A stretch of 62,985 nucleotides of DNA from Candidatus Omnitrophota bacterium. Its GTDB lineage: Bacteria; Omnitrophota; Koll11; Duberdicusellales; 4484-171. Below are positions 22,642-31,068 of this stretch, one piece after another (position 1 is the first letter of the stretch; every line of letters starts with the position of its first letter). Where the stretch lies: assembly GCA_030692055.1 (NCBI GenBank), contig JAUYCY010000149.1, forward strand, positions 1-62,985, given 5' to 3'. Below the pieces are notes generated by a model. That model saw only the letters and a program-made list of their open reading frames with translations, did not search any database and was not told where the DNA came from. Made by a program: the position numbers and the translations under genes.

Positions 22642-23859
22642 ATGCCTTTAAATATCGGCCTTGGTATTTTAATCTTTCTCTTGCCCTTTTCCCCTCACAT
22701 CCCAATTAAACTGCTTGGCAGTTCGTTTTCCATCCGGTTCGAAGACATTATTGTCCCGATATTGCTGTGTTTCTGGATTAGCGAATTATTATTAAAGAAA
22801 AGGCGTTTTATTTACTCCGGCTTGTATATCCCCATAGGAGCCTATTTTTTTATCGGCCTTATTTCTACGTTCCTGGGCTATTATGTAAAACACATTATCC
22901 CTGATCCGTTATACGCTGCCTGCGTCATTCTAAGAAGTGCAGAGTATTATATAATATTTTGCTTAACTGTCAATATATTAAAGACAAAAAAGCAATTGAT
23001 AAATTATTTCAATGTCTGGCTGGTGGCCGCCGTCTTAATTGCGTTATACGGCATACTTGATTGCCTATTTAATGTCTCGGGGCCCACGGGACTTTATGAT
23101 CGAGGCTGGTTTTCTTTCCAATCAAATCACCTCGGCGGGTATTTAATGATTTCATTAATTTTGGCCATAGGTTTGTTTTCGACTGCGGCAAATAAGACAC
23201 AGAAAATTTTATCCGTAATCGCAATACCGTTAATTTCCTATGTTTTATTTTTTAGTCTATCGCGGATAACCTATCTAAGTACATTTGTAGCGATTTTAGT
23301 TTATTGCATTTTAAAATCAAAAAGGCTAATTTTAGTTCCGCTTATTTTGGCATTTTTTCTTTTTTGGATAATACCAAAGATGATGCCTGATACTTTGGTG
23401 GGTAGATATCTAAACAGTGCCATAAAACATACATTTAGTCTTACAACTGTGCCTCAAAGTTTGGGCAGTTCCATTGCCTCTGATTTTTCCGCAGCTCAAC
23501 ACCGTTTTTTAATCAAACGCGCCTTTAAGATAACATCCCAACATCCCTTTATTGGCGAAGGCTTAGGCGCACGCGAAATAGTCTATTACGACAGCCAACT
23601 AGCCTTAGTGCCCGCCTCAACCGGAATAATTGGTAGTACTATATTTCTCTGGCTCCTGATAGCTATTTGGAGAATAGCAATTAGCAGATACAGGAACACA
23701 ACAGATACATATCTTCGTGAGGTGGCAAGGGTATTTTTAGCTATCTTTGCTGGCTTATTAGTGCATAGCATCGCCTCCGTGGCTTTTCTTATTGCGGTTA
23801 TTGCTTATCCCTTCTGGTTTTTAACCGGCGCTGTCTTCTCTTTGAAGCATTTGTCTTAA
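22642..23859 (+). CDS. O-antigen ligase/polymerase-like membrane protein (WaaL/Wzy family)
   Basis: A 405-aa polytopic membrane protein with many hydrophobic segments, a basic SLSRITYLSTF region and a periplasmic-loop-like stretch followed by HPFIGEGLGAR, typical of Wzy_C/WaaL proteins (HPxxGxGxG). Such proteins transfer or polymerise undecaprenyl-linked glycans. With an ABC exporter in the locus, a ligase role is more likely than Wzy, but sequence alone does not settle it. It is the first plus-strand gene, divergent from dnaA. Confidence 0.75.
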   Translation: MPLNIGLGILIFLLPFSPHIPIKLLGSSFSIRFEDIIVPILLCFWISELLLKKRRFIYSGLYIPIGAYFFIGLISTFLGYYVKHIIPDPLYAACVILRSAEYYIIFCLTVNILKTKKQLINYFNVWLVAAVLIALYGILDCLFNVSGPTGLYDRGWFSFQSNHLGGYLMISLILAIGLFSTAANKTQKILSVIAIPLISYVLFFSLSRITYLSTFVAILVYCILKSKRLILVPLILAFFLFWIIPKMMPDTLVGRYLNSAIKHTFSLTTVPQSLGSSIASDFSAAQHRFLIKRAFKITSQHPFIGEGLGAREIVYYDSQLALVPASTGIIGSTIFLWLLIAIWRIAISRYRNTTDTYLREVARVFLAIFAGLLVHSIASVAFLIAVIAYPFWFLTGAVFSLKHLS

Positions 23860-23904
23860 TGAACGAAAAGGTAATTAAAAAAGGGATTAATTCAAAAATT
23901 TTGA

Positions 23905-23952
23905 TTGACAAATCAACTAAAATGGTATATACTTCTAATTAGTAATACTAAT
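23905..23952 (+). promoter_or_regulatory. Promoter and possible operator of the DUF4143 ATPase gene
   Basis: TTGACA (23905-23910), 17 bp, TATACT (23928-23933). Just at the predicted start lies the inverted repeat ATTAGT-AAT-ACTAAT (about 23938-23952), then AAGGAGG upstream of ATG 23970. The symmetry could be an operator. Confidence 0.65.
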
Positions 23953-23969
23953 AAGGAGGTTATATCCAC

Positions 23970-25139
23970 ATGGAAACTATTGAGAGATATCTCGACATAA
24001 AGCTCCCCTCCCGGCAATCTGCGTTTTTATGGGGAGCAAGAAAAACAGGGAAGACAACATACCTGAAGAAACGTTTCCCGGATAGCCTGATGTACGATTT
24101 TTTAAAGACAGATTTTTTTATTGAAATCTCAAAAAACCCGGCGCTACTTAGGGAACGCATACTTGCAAAAGACAAAAGCGTCCTAAGCCAGCCAATAATA
24201 CTTGATGAGGTGCAAAAGGTGCCTCAGGTGCTTGACGAAGTTCACTGGCTGATAGAGGACAAAGGTTTAAGGTTTATCCTTTGCGGCTCAAGCGCCAGAA
24301 AATTAAAAAGAGGCCAGGTCAATCTTTTAGGCGGCAGGGCCTGGCATTACGAAATGCATCCCTTGGTTACCCCTGAAATTAAGAAGCCTAACCTTTTGCG
24401 AGCCTTAAACCACGGAATGATACCCTTGCATTACTTACAGGTTGATGCGGATTGCCAAAAATCCCTAAAGGCCTATGTGCAGGATTATTTAAAGGAAGAG
24501 GTTTTTGCTGAAGGCCTGACTCGGAATATCCCTGCCTTTTCAAGGTTTTTTGATGCATTTGGCTATTCGCATGGGGAGCTTACGAATTATTCCAATATTG
24601 CCCGTGACTGTGGAGTAGACTCAAAGACAGTCAAAGAGTATTATCAAATCCTGGTAGATACGCTGTTGGCTGTAAGGATAGAGCCTTTTAAAAAAAGGCA
24701 GTCACGGCAGGTTATAACAAAGGCAGCCAAATATTACCTATTTGATGTGGGTGTTGCCGGATATTTGACAAAGCGCCATCTGGAAGAGCTCAAGGGTATA
24801 GAATTCGGAAAGGCATTTGAGCATTTTTTGCTTATGGAAATAGTCGCCTACAGGTCATATTCTGGCAAGGATTTTCAGATAAACTTTTGGAGGACAAAAT
24901 CAGGCTTGGAAGTGGATTTTGTGCTTGGGGCAGGTGAGGTTGCTGTAGAGATAAAAGGAGCCAGCCGTGTGGATAAAAAAGATTTGAACGGGTTAAATGC
25001 TTTTATAGACTCGTATTCTACAAAGAGAAATGTTATAGTTTGCAATGAAAAAGAAAAGAGGCTGCATGGTAAAATAGAAATAATGCCTTGGGAGACTTTT
25101 TTGCAGGAATTATGGGAAGGAAAGATATTGAAGAAATAG
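23970..25139 (+). CDS. AAA ATPase with DUF4143 domain
   Basis: A 389-aa protein of the AAA_14/DUF4143 family: Walker A GARKTGKTT at 22-30, Walker B-like PIILDEVQKVP, FILCGSSARKLKR, and a C-terminal DUF4143 domain with YYLFDVGVAGYL, FEHFLLMEI and the nuclease-like core FWRTKSGLEVDFVLG...VAVEIKG. These proteins are common mobile accessory genes in bacteria and archaea with no settled function; the C-terminal part resembles PD-(D/E)XK nucleases. It has its own promoter and is likely cargo inside the polysaccharide locus. It is complete. Confidence 0.8.
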   Translation: METIERYLDIKLPSRQSAFLWGARKTGKTTYLKKRFPDSLMYDFLKTDFFIEISKNPALLRERILAKDKSVLSQPIILDEVQKVPQVLDEVHWLIEDKGLRFILCGSSARKLKRGQVNLLGGRAWHYEMHPLVTPEIKKPNLLRALNHGMIPLHYLQVDADCQKSLKAYVQDYLKEEVFAEGLTRNIPAFSRFFDAFGYSHGELTNYSNIARDCGVDSKTVKEYYQILVDTLLAVRIEPFKKRQSRQVITKAAKYYLFDVGVAGYLTKRHLEELKGIEFGKAFEHFLLMEIVAYRSYSGKDFQINFWRTKSGLEVDFVLGAGEVAVEIKGASRVDKKDLNGLNAFIDSYSTKRNVIVCNEKEKRLHGKIEIMPWETFLQELWEGKILKK

Positions 25140-25347
25140 AAATAGCGTCAGACATTAGTAACCTATTCGGTTAATGCGCAAATAGAATTGAAATTAAAAT
25201 ACATTTGGATTATAATAAAAAATGAAAAGCGCTGCTGGAAGACTCAAAGACCTTGAAGGCCTTAAGTATCTAAAGACAGTGAAGAAATTATAGAAAAAAT
25301 ACAAATTTTGTTTTACTCTCGTCTAGTGCCTCTCTCGCAGATCAGTT

Positions 25348-26121
25348 ATGAAAAGGATTTATGATTTTTTCACCCATCGGGAAATCCTAAAAAACCTAGT
25401 CTTGAGAAACTTAAGGGTTCGCTATAAAGGTTCAATTTTAGGGTTTTTTTGGGTATTGCTCAATCCTCTTTTAACTATGCTGGTTTTGTATGTAGTATTC
25501 TCTCAAATTATGAGGATAGAAATACAGCAATATCCTCTTTTTTTATTGTCTGCGCTGCTTCCTTGGACATTTTTTTCCTCCTCTCTAACCGATGCTGCCT
25601 GCTCGATAATTGACAATGCTAATTTAGTTAAAAAAGTTTATTTTCCCCGGGAAATTCTGCCCGTATCTTATGTGCTAAGTAACTTTATTAATCTTTTATT
25701 TAGTCTATTAGCTCTTTTGTTTATTTTGCTCATCTTCAGAATACAAGCCCTGCGGTTTATTTATTTTTTACCCTTAATTTTAATTATTCACCTTATATTT
25801 ACTATTGGACTGGCCTTACTTTTGTCTTGCGCTAATGTTTACTTTAGAGACGTAAGCCATATTTTGGGTATTATTCTTATGTTTTGGTTTTATCTAACAC
25901 CCGTATTTTATTCCATAGATATGGTCCCGCAAAATTTCCGTAGTATTTATTTACTTAATCCCATGGTTTCAATAATAACTATGTACAGAAATGTCCTTTT
26001 TGAGGGTAAAATCCCCGGTATGATAAATATTTTAATAGTAATGTTAGTGATTATAATTACGCTACTGTTCGGCTACTTTGTTTTTAAAAGATACGAGCCA
26101 TCTTTTGCTAAAGAAGTATAA
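25348..26121 (+). CDS. wzm: ABC-2 polysaccharide exporter permease (Wzm/TagG-like)
   Basis: A 257-aa inner-membrane permease: amphipathic start EILKNLVLRNLRVRYKGSIL, then GFFWVLLNPLLTMLVLYVV, LLPWTFFSSSL, VYFPREILPVSYV, FRDVSHILGI and PVFYSIDMVP, all typical of O-antigen/teichoic-acid ABC permeases. It pairs with an ATPase; the only candidate here is the Wzt-like protein at 47636. A truncated copy of its last 92 codons lies at 28270-28547. The 208 bp upstream hold no gene beyond a 23-codon frame at 25222 that I cannot support. Confidence 0.9.
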   Translation: MKRIYDFFTHREILKNLVLRNLRVRYKGSILGFFWVLLNPLLTMLVLYVVFSQIMRIEIQQYPLFLLSALLPWTFFSSSLTDAACSIIDNANLVKKVYFPREILPVSYVLSNFINLLFSLLALLFILLIFRIQALRFIYFLPLILIIHLIFTIGLALLLSCANVYFRDVSHILGIILMFWFYLTPVFYSIDMVPQNFRSIYLLNPMVSIITMYRNVLFEGKIPGMINILIVMLVIIITLLFGYFVFKRYEPSFAKEV

Positions 26122-26187
26122 AATCTCAATCCTTGAGGGTTGTTTGAAAGCGGCTGTTTTATAGAGATTAGCACAGAGGAGAAACCC

Positions 26188-26211
26188 AAATAATTACGTA
26201 TGTCTGACACC
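26188..26211 (+). repeat. Short dispersed repeat, copy 1
   Basis: A 24-bp sequence ending ACGTATGTCTGACACC, found again exactly at 28236-28259; its core CGTATGTCTGACA also occurs at 29528-29540. The copies flank the accessory island next to the wzm copies, so they may mark transposition or recombination ends. Confidence 0.75.
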
Positions 26212-26253
26212 GATTTCTGTTTCTGAATTTCTGGATGAATCGGAATAATGCAT

Positions 26254-26288
26254 AAGACAAATTTGCATTCGTAATACAAATTTGTCTT
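26254..26288. repeat. 12-bp inverted repeat AAGACAAATTTG
   Basis: Arms 26254-26265 and 26277-26288 are exact complements around an 11-nt loop. The structure lies directly before the point where the truncated DUF4143 gene begins and may be part of the element that disrupted it. There is no convincing U tract. Confidence 0.65.
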
Positions 26289-26298
26289 GACAGAATAA

Positions 26299-26976
26299 TT
26301 CAGAATTTGGTATGGAAGTTATATACAGACATATTTAGAGAGAGATGTCCGCACTGTATATAACATAGGAAGCCTAAGGGAGTTTCAGAAGTTCTTGCAG
26401 ATTTTAGCTGCGCGTTGTGCCCAAATTCTTAATCTCAGCAGCATCTCTAATGAATTGGGCACTTCAGTAAATACGATAAAAAAGTGGCTCTCTATTTTAG
26501 AGGCAAGTTATCTTATATATTTACTCCCTCCTTATTATAGAAATTTAGGAAAACGTATAGCCAAAAATCCAAAGCTGTATTTTTTAGACTGCGGTTTGGT
26601 ATGTTATCTAACAGGCATAAGAGATAAAAAACATCTATTGAACGGGCCTTTGGCAGGCCAACTTTTTGAAAACTATGTAATTCAAGAGACAGTTAAGGCT
26701 TATTTTAATGAGGCGCAAATGCCAAGGATATCTTATTTACGCACACATAATGACTTGGAGATAGATTTAATCATAGAAAAGAATATGCAGCTTTTTCCTC
26801 TTGAGATTAAACTGAGCAAATCCCCGAACATAAACATGGCAAAACCCATAGAAAGATTTAAGAAGGTATTTTCTAAACTAAAGATTATGCCAGGTAGAAT
26901 AATATGTTTAAGCGATGAGGATGTTTCCTTAACCAGAGATGTCTCGGTCCAATCTTTAGACGGTTATTTAGAATGA
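26299..26976 (+). pseudogene. 5'-truncated DUF4143 ATPase gene
   Basis: An open frame from 26299, after an in-frame TAA at 26296, reads FRIWYGSYIQTYLERDVRTV, the middle of a DUF4143 protein, and continues through LREFQKFLQILAARCAQILN, the HTH-like SSISNELGTSVNTIKKWLSI, PKLYFLDCGLVCYL and a nuclease-like LEIDLIIEKN...FPLEIKLSKS. The AAA ATPase half with Walker motifs is absent. An internal ATG at 26395 could start a 193-aa piece, but a truncated remnant is more likely. It is not a duplicate of the gene at 23970; the sequences differ strongly. Confidence 0.8.
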
Positions 26977-27035
26977 AGAAATTAGTCTATGAAAAGAGTG
27001 TTCTTTGTTGGGTTAAATTTTTATGAAGAAAAATG

Positions 27036-27082
27036 TTGACAGGCATCTTTATTTTTGTTATCATGCTCAATGAAAAGAGCAT
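27036..27082 (+). promoter_or_regulatory. Promoter and possible operator of the MNT-HEPN pair
   Basis: TTGACA (27036-27041), 17 bp, TATCAT (27059-27064). ATGCTC (27063-27068) and GAGCAT (27077-27082) form an inverted repeat over the transcription start, and GCTCAAT (27066) recurs inverted at 27094-27100. The first gene encodes an N-terminal winged helix, so autorepression is plausible. Confidence 0.65.
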
Positions 27083-27101
27083 GAATTCAATTTATTGAGC
27101 G

Positions 27102-27668
27102 ATGATTAGTCCATATCTTATTTCAACCAATTATCAGAAAATCTTAAGGTTCTTTGTTTTCTACCCTGGGCAATCTTTCTATGAAAGAGAGGTTGCTAGA
27201 AAAACAGGCCTAAGCCCAAGCTCAGTCCACTATTGTTTATCTCATCTCTATCGCGCTAAACTAATCAACCGTAAACAAAATGGCCGAATGTGTTTTTATT
27301 CTATTGATGAGAGCGATCCTTATCTTAGAGAATTTAAGGTCCTATCTAATTTACTGCTTATTGAACCTCTGATAGAAAAACTTAAAAAGCTAACTCATAA
27401 GATTATTCTTTTTGGCAGTTGGGCTGAAGGGAGCGATACCGAAGACAGTGATATCGACCTTTTTATTGTTAGTTCTGAAAAAGAAAAGGTGCTATCCGTA
27501 GTTAATAAATTTTCTTATTCTACTAAACTCGGGAACCGTAAGATACAGCCGATTATCAGCCAACCCGAGGAGCTCTTAAAAAAAGATAGAAAAAATAAGG
27601 TATTTCTTGAGCAAGTAGAAAAAGGTAAGATTCTTTGGGAAAGGGAAATTAATGAAGATATCCTTTAA
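27102..27668 (+). CDS. Winged-helix plus minimal nucleotidyltransferase (MNT antitoxin)
   Basis: A 188-aa fusion: an N-terminal winged HTH (YEREVARKTGLSPSSVHYCL, about 27-46) and a C-terminal nucleotidyltransferase with the metal motif GSWAEGSDTEDSDIDLFIV (GS at 105-106, DxD at 117-119). MNT proteins paired with HEPN toxins neutralise them, in studied cases by AMPylating the toxin. It overlaps the HEPN gene by 17 bp. The HTH suggests that it also regulates the pair through the inverted repeats upstream. Confidence 0.85.
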   Translation: MISPYLISTNYQKILRFFVFYPGQSFYEREVARKTGLSPSSVHYCLSHLYRAKLINRKQNGRMCFYSIDESDPYLREFKVLSNLLLIEPLIEKLKKLTHKIILFGSWAEGSDTEDSDIDLFIVSSEKEKVLSVVNKFSYSTKLGNRKIQPIISQPEELLKKDRKNKVFLEQVEKGKILWEREINEDIL

Positions 27669-28080
27669 AGATTGTCTGGAGAAAAAGAAGATCTTTCGTT
27701 TCGAAGCGGCAAAACAATTGGTGGATCTTGAGCTTGAGGATGCCCAGTCTGACCTTAAATCTGCTGAGGAAGATTATAATGAGTCCAATTTTAAGTGGGC
27801 TACTATCAAGGGTTATTATTCTATGTTTCACTCTGCCCGGGCACTGCTTTACTCTCGTGGCTATCGGGAAAAGGGCCATTACTGTCTTTACCTTGCACTA
27901 AAAGCATTCTTTGTTCAAGAAGGAAAATTAGATCCCAAGTTGGTGGAAGATTTTAATAACTCCATGATTCTGCGTGGAGACGCTGATTACCGGCGAAAGT
28001 TCTCTCAGGAAGGAGCTCAAGCGGTTATCGAGGGCGCAAGGAGATTCCTTAAAACTACAAGAGAGCTACTTTCGAAATGA
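27652..28080 (+). CDS. HEPN-domain toxin
   Basis: A 142-aa all-alpha HEPN protein with KGYYSMFHSARALLYSRGYR and a candidate catalytic motif R69-x6-H76 (RGYREKGH), matching the RX4-6H signature of HEPN RNases. Downstream LALKAFFVQEGKL and VIEGARRFLK fit the family. Together with the overlapping MNT gene it forms a HEPN-MNT toxin-antitoxin or defence module. ATG 27652 lies within the MNT 3' end. Confidence 0.85.
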   Translation: MKISFKDCLEKKKIFRFEAAKQLVDLELEDAQSDLKSAEEDYNESNFKWATIKGYYSMFHSARALLYSRGYREKGHYCLYLALKAFFVQEGKLDPKLVEDFNNSMILRGDADYRRKFSQEGAQAVIEGARRFLKTTRELLSK

Positions 28081-28235
28081 GATCTATAATGTTTCAGAGT
28101 TTATGGGTATAAAAGTTCTTTAAAAAATGTGTAGACTTGGGCTCAAAGGTTTAAGATAATTAAAGTCAAAAGGGAGTTCCATGCTAAAATTAAAACTGCC
28201 AGCCTAAGAAATTATGCAATAACTCTAAGTGTAAC

Positions 28236-28259
28236 AAATAATTACGTATGTCTGACACC
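28236..28259 (+). repeat. Short dispersed repeat, copy 2
   Basis: Exact copy of 26188-26211, placed 10 bp before the truncated wzm copy begins. The ATG inside it creates an apparent start (28248) for the wzm fragment. The preceding stretch 28081-28235 holds no recognisable gene. Confidence 0.75.
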
Positions 28260-28269
28260 AATTCAATTC

Positions 28270-28547
28270 TTAGAGATGTCAGCCACATTTTAGGAATTCT
28301 CCTTATGCTCTGGTTTTATCTAACACCGGTATTCTATTCCATAGATATGGTCCCGCAAAACTTGCGCAGCATTTATTTGCTTAATCCTATGGTTTCAATA
28401 ATAACTATGTACAGAAATGTCCTTTTTGAGGGTAATCTCCCTAGCACGATAAACATTTCAATAGCACTGTTAGTGATTATAATTACGCTATTATTCGGCC
28501 ACCTTGTTTTTAAAAAATATGAACCATCTTTTGTTAAGGAGATATAA
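28270..28547 (+). pseudogene. 5'-truncated second copy of wzm
   Basis: The 278 bp correspond base for base in length, without gaps, to 25844-26121, the 3' end of wzm, encoding LRDVSHILGILLMLWFYLTP to the stop. Long exact stretches remain (about 47 bp around the GTTTCAATAATAAC region), and the remaining differences are scattered. The first 165 codons are missing, so it cannot form a permease. The two copies bracket the DUF4143 remnant and the MNT-HEPN pair. Confidence 0.85.
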
Positions 28548-28649
28548 TTTAAAAAACAGCGTCAGATATACTAAATTATAAGACCTCGATGCCGCTTGTA
28601 ATATAATTAGTTAGGCATGTATGACACTACTGACACTATTTTAAAATAA

Positions 28650-29441
28650 ATGAAAAAAACGCTCACTGAAATTGAGGAAGAAGAGAGAAAATGGCAGGTT
28701 CAACATTTAGCTCAAGTTAGCCAAGAGCCCCCCTTTTTTTACACAGAGCGTTTAAAAAAGAATAAAAACTTTCCGGGGGATGGCTTTGGATGGGCGCTTT
28801 CTAAATTGTTAAAAGTAGTAAATCAGGATTCCATCATTCTTGATTTTTGCTGTGGCGATGGAGATCGCACGTGTTTATTATCTCAATGTTTAACTCCAAG
28901 AAAAATTTTCGCCTTTGATTTATGCGAAGAATTAATAGAAATAGCAAGGACAAAGATAGCGATAGCCGGAGTGAAAAATGTTGAATTTACCTGTTCTTCA
29001 TTTACGAATCTGCGTTATCCGGAAAAATATTTTGATATCGTATTTGTATGGAGCGTACTACATCATTTTCCAGAATATATTTTAGATGCGCTAAAAGTTA
29101 TTTTCTATTTACTCAAAGATGAAGGCTACCTAGTCTTACGTGAACCCATTTGCGATAGCAAAGCCTTCAATTTGGCAAGGAACTTAATACCCATATCCAA
29201 AATTGCTACGCCCAATGAAGCTCAATTGGGGACAAAAGAATTAATTAGATGTGTTTCTCAAGATTTTAAAATTCTCGATTCCAAACATTTTAGTTTATTA
29301 ACAAGACTTCAAAGAGTGGTTAACAATAGCAGGCTTATTGACTTATTTTCAATGGCGGACGAATTCCTTCTAAAATTAAAATTCATAAATTATTTTGCAG
29401 GATCTTTGGTTATTTTTGCCAGAAAAAATAATGAGAAGTAA
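28650..29441 (+). CDS. Class I SAM-dependent methyltransferase
   Basis: A 263-aa Rossmann methyltransferase with motif I ILDFCCGDGDRT (63-74), acidic motif AFDLCEELIEIA, and FDIVFVWSVLHHFPEYILD as the usual post-II region. The C-terminal third is less typical. It probably methylates a sugar or a lipid-linked intermediate of this locus; the target cannot be read from sequence. It follows the wzm fragment by 102 bp and is followed by a small inverted-repeat-bounded stretch. Confidence 0.8.
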   Translation: MKKTLTEIEEEERKWQVQHLAQVSQEPPFFYTERLKKNKNFPGDGFGWALSKLLKVVNQDSIILDFCCGDGDRTCLLSQCLTPRKIFAFDLCEELIEIARTKIAIAGVKNVEFTCSSFTNLRYPEKYFDIVFVWSVLHHFPEYILDALKVIFYLLKDEGYLVLREPICDSKAFNLARNLIPISKIATPNEAQLGTKELIRCVSQDFKILDSKHFSLLTRLQRVVNNSRLIDLFSMADEFLLKLKFINYFAGSLVIFARKNNEK

Positions 29442-29566
29442 GCTCTTAATGGGCGCTGCCTTAAAATCAAAAATTCACCACTTTGCTTTACTCTCTATCG
29501 TTTTATTCCACATAATAGCCAGAATTCCGTATGTCTGACAACAATTTTACACCAACCTTAAGAGCT
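29441..29566. repeat. Possible MITE-like remnant with 9-bp terminal inverted repeats
   Basis: AGCTCTTAA (29441-29449) and TTAAGAGCT (29558-29566) bracket about 126 bp without a gene. Inside, 29528-29540 carries CGTATGTCTGACA, the core of the dispersed repeat at 26188 and 28236. The size and ends suggest a non-autonomous element, but the terminal repeats are short. Confidence 0.4.
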
Positions 29567-29585
29567 ATTTATTACAAGGAATAGG

Positions 29586-31052
29586 GTGAATATTCTTTTC
29601 ATTTATTCATTAAATGATGTTCAATCTACAAGTAAACCATTGTGGAGGCAAAATCAAATCGCTTTTGGTATTTCCTACATATCCTCATTTTTAAAAAAGC
29701 ATGGGCACATTACAAAGTTAATTGTTTTAAGTAAACTTTTTGGTAAGAAAAATAAAAATATAATAAATAAATATTTAAAAAGTTTCTGCCCCAAATTAAT
29801 TTGCTTTGCTGCAGTAGCTACTGAGTGGAATTTTATTAGAGATATCGCAACATACATAAAGAGTATAAATCCAAATGTTTTTTGTTTGATTGGTGGCCCT
29901 TTCGCTTCTTTAAGCCCAGATGTTATCTTGTCGAATAATTTCGACGCCTTATGTATTGGTGAAGGTGAATATCCTACTTTAGAGTTAGTTACACAGTTAG
30001 AAAAAGGTGAATTTCCTTCCTCTATTCCTAATCTCTGGATTAAACATGGTTCTGTAATAGAAAGAAACTCCTCTCGGCCATTTTTGGAAAATTTAGATAG
30101 CCTACCTTTTCCTGATAGAGAAATTTGGCAAGAATGGATAGCTGAATATTCGGAATCAAGTATTTTAGTTTTAATAAGTCGCGGTTGTCCTTTTCAATGC
30201 ACTTATTGTTGTAATCACGCTTTTAGCAAATTAGCCCCAGGAACTTATGTTAGGTTTAGAACACCGGAAAACATAATACAAGAAATAAAACAGCTGATTG
30301 AAAGATTTCCAAGAAGAAGAGAATTTTTTTTAGAATCAGAGAGTATCGGCATAAACAAAAATTGGAGTTTACAGCTATGTTCAGAATTAGCGCTTTTTAA
30401 TGCAACGCTTAATCGGCCTTTATCCTTTTTAGCTAATCTAAGAATCACACCTCAAGCAGACCTAGAAGATCTTTTTACAATGCTTAAGAAGAGTAATTTT
30501 AATAAGTTATATATTGGATTGGAATCTGGGAGCGAAAGGATACGTTATGAGATACTTAAAAGAAATTATTCAAACCAGGATGTTATTAATACTGTAAAAT
30601 TAGCCAGAAGGTATGGACTTAAAATATACTTTTATAACATGATTGGTGTTCTCGGAGAAACTGTATCTGATTTTAAAGAAACAGTTAAAATTAATCGGAT
30701 GTGTCTCCCAGATAACCATTGCACGAGTATCTTTTTTCCCTACCCGGGAACGGATTTATATTTTTTGTGTAGAGAGAAAGGCCTATTAGGCAAGCCTTTC
30801 GAAGTTAATAGAGAAAGATTTGAAGCAGCCTTAGATCTTCCCGGTTTCTCCAAGAAACAGATACAAAGGAGCTTTAATTGGTTTGACTATTATGTATATA
30901 AAGGCCGTAAACCCTTATACAAAATATTAGTAAGGGTTTCTTTTAAAAAATTACAATCTAATTACTATTGGTATTATTTATATAGAAAGGTTAGAAGATA
31001 TCTTCCTTTCTTTGAGTTATTAGCCAATGTATTTAGAGAGTACGATAAGTAA
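29586..31052 (+). CDS. B12-binding-type radical SAM protein
   Basis: A 488-aa protein with an N-terminal cobalamin-binding-like Rossmann domain (to about residue 150; IGGPFASLSPDV, CIGEGEYPTLELV) and a radical SAM barrel with CPFQCTYCC, cluster ligands C201, C205 and C208, then ENIIQEIKQL, YIGLESGSERIR and FFPYPGTDLY. Family members methylate unactivated carbons or do other radical chemistry, often on lipids or sugars. The start is GTG 29586 after ACAAGGAATAGG. Its C-terminus is rich in aromatic and basic residues. Confidence 0.85.
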   Translation: MNILFIYSLNDVQSTSKPLWRQNQIAFGISYISSFLKKHGHITKLIVLSKLFGKKNKNIINKYLKSFCPKLICFAAVATEWNFIRDIATYIKSINPNVFCLIGGPFASLSPDVILSNNFDALCIGEGEYPTLELVTQLEKGEFPSSIPNLWIKHGSVIERNSSRPFLENLDSLPFPDREIWQEWIAEYSESSILVLISRGCPFQCTYCCNHAFSKLAPGTYVRFRTPENIIQEIKQLIERFPRRREFFLESESIGINKNWSLQLCSELALFNATLNRPLSFLANLRITPQADLEDLFTMLKKSNFNKLYIGLESGSERIRYEILKRNYSNQDVINTVKLARRYGLKIYFYNMIGVLGETVSDFKETVKINRMCLPDNHCTSIFFPYPGTDLYFLCREKGLLGKPFEVNRERFEAALDLPGFSKKQIQRSFNWFDYYVYKGRKPLYKILVRVSFKKLQSNYYWYYLYRKVRRYLPFFELLANVFREYDK

Positions 31053-31068
31053 AGTTAAGAGGAAATAA

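Noticed and set aside
25222..25293. 23-codon open frame before wzm
   Set aside because: No ribosome site, no similarity recognised, too short to support.
28248..28269. Functional small membrane protein starting at ATG 28248
   Set aside because: The start comes from the dispersed repeat; the rest is the end of wzm without its other membrane segments.
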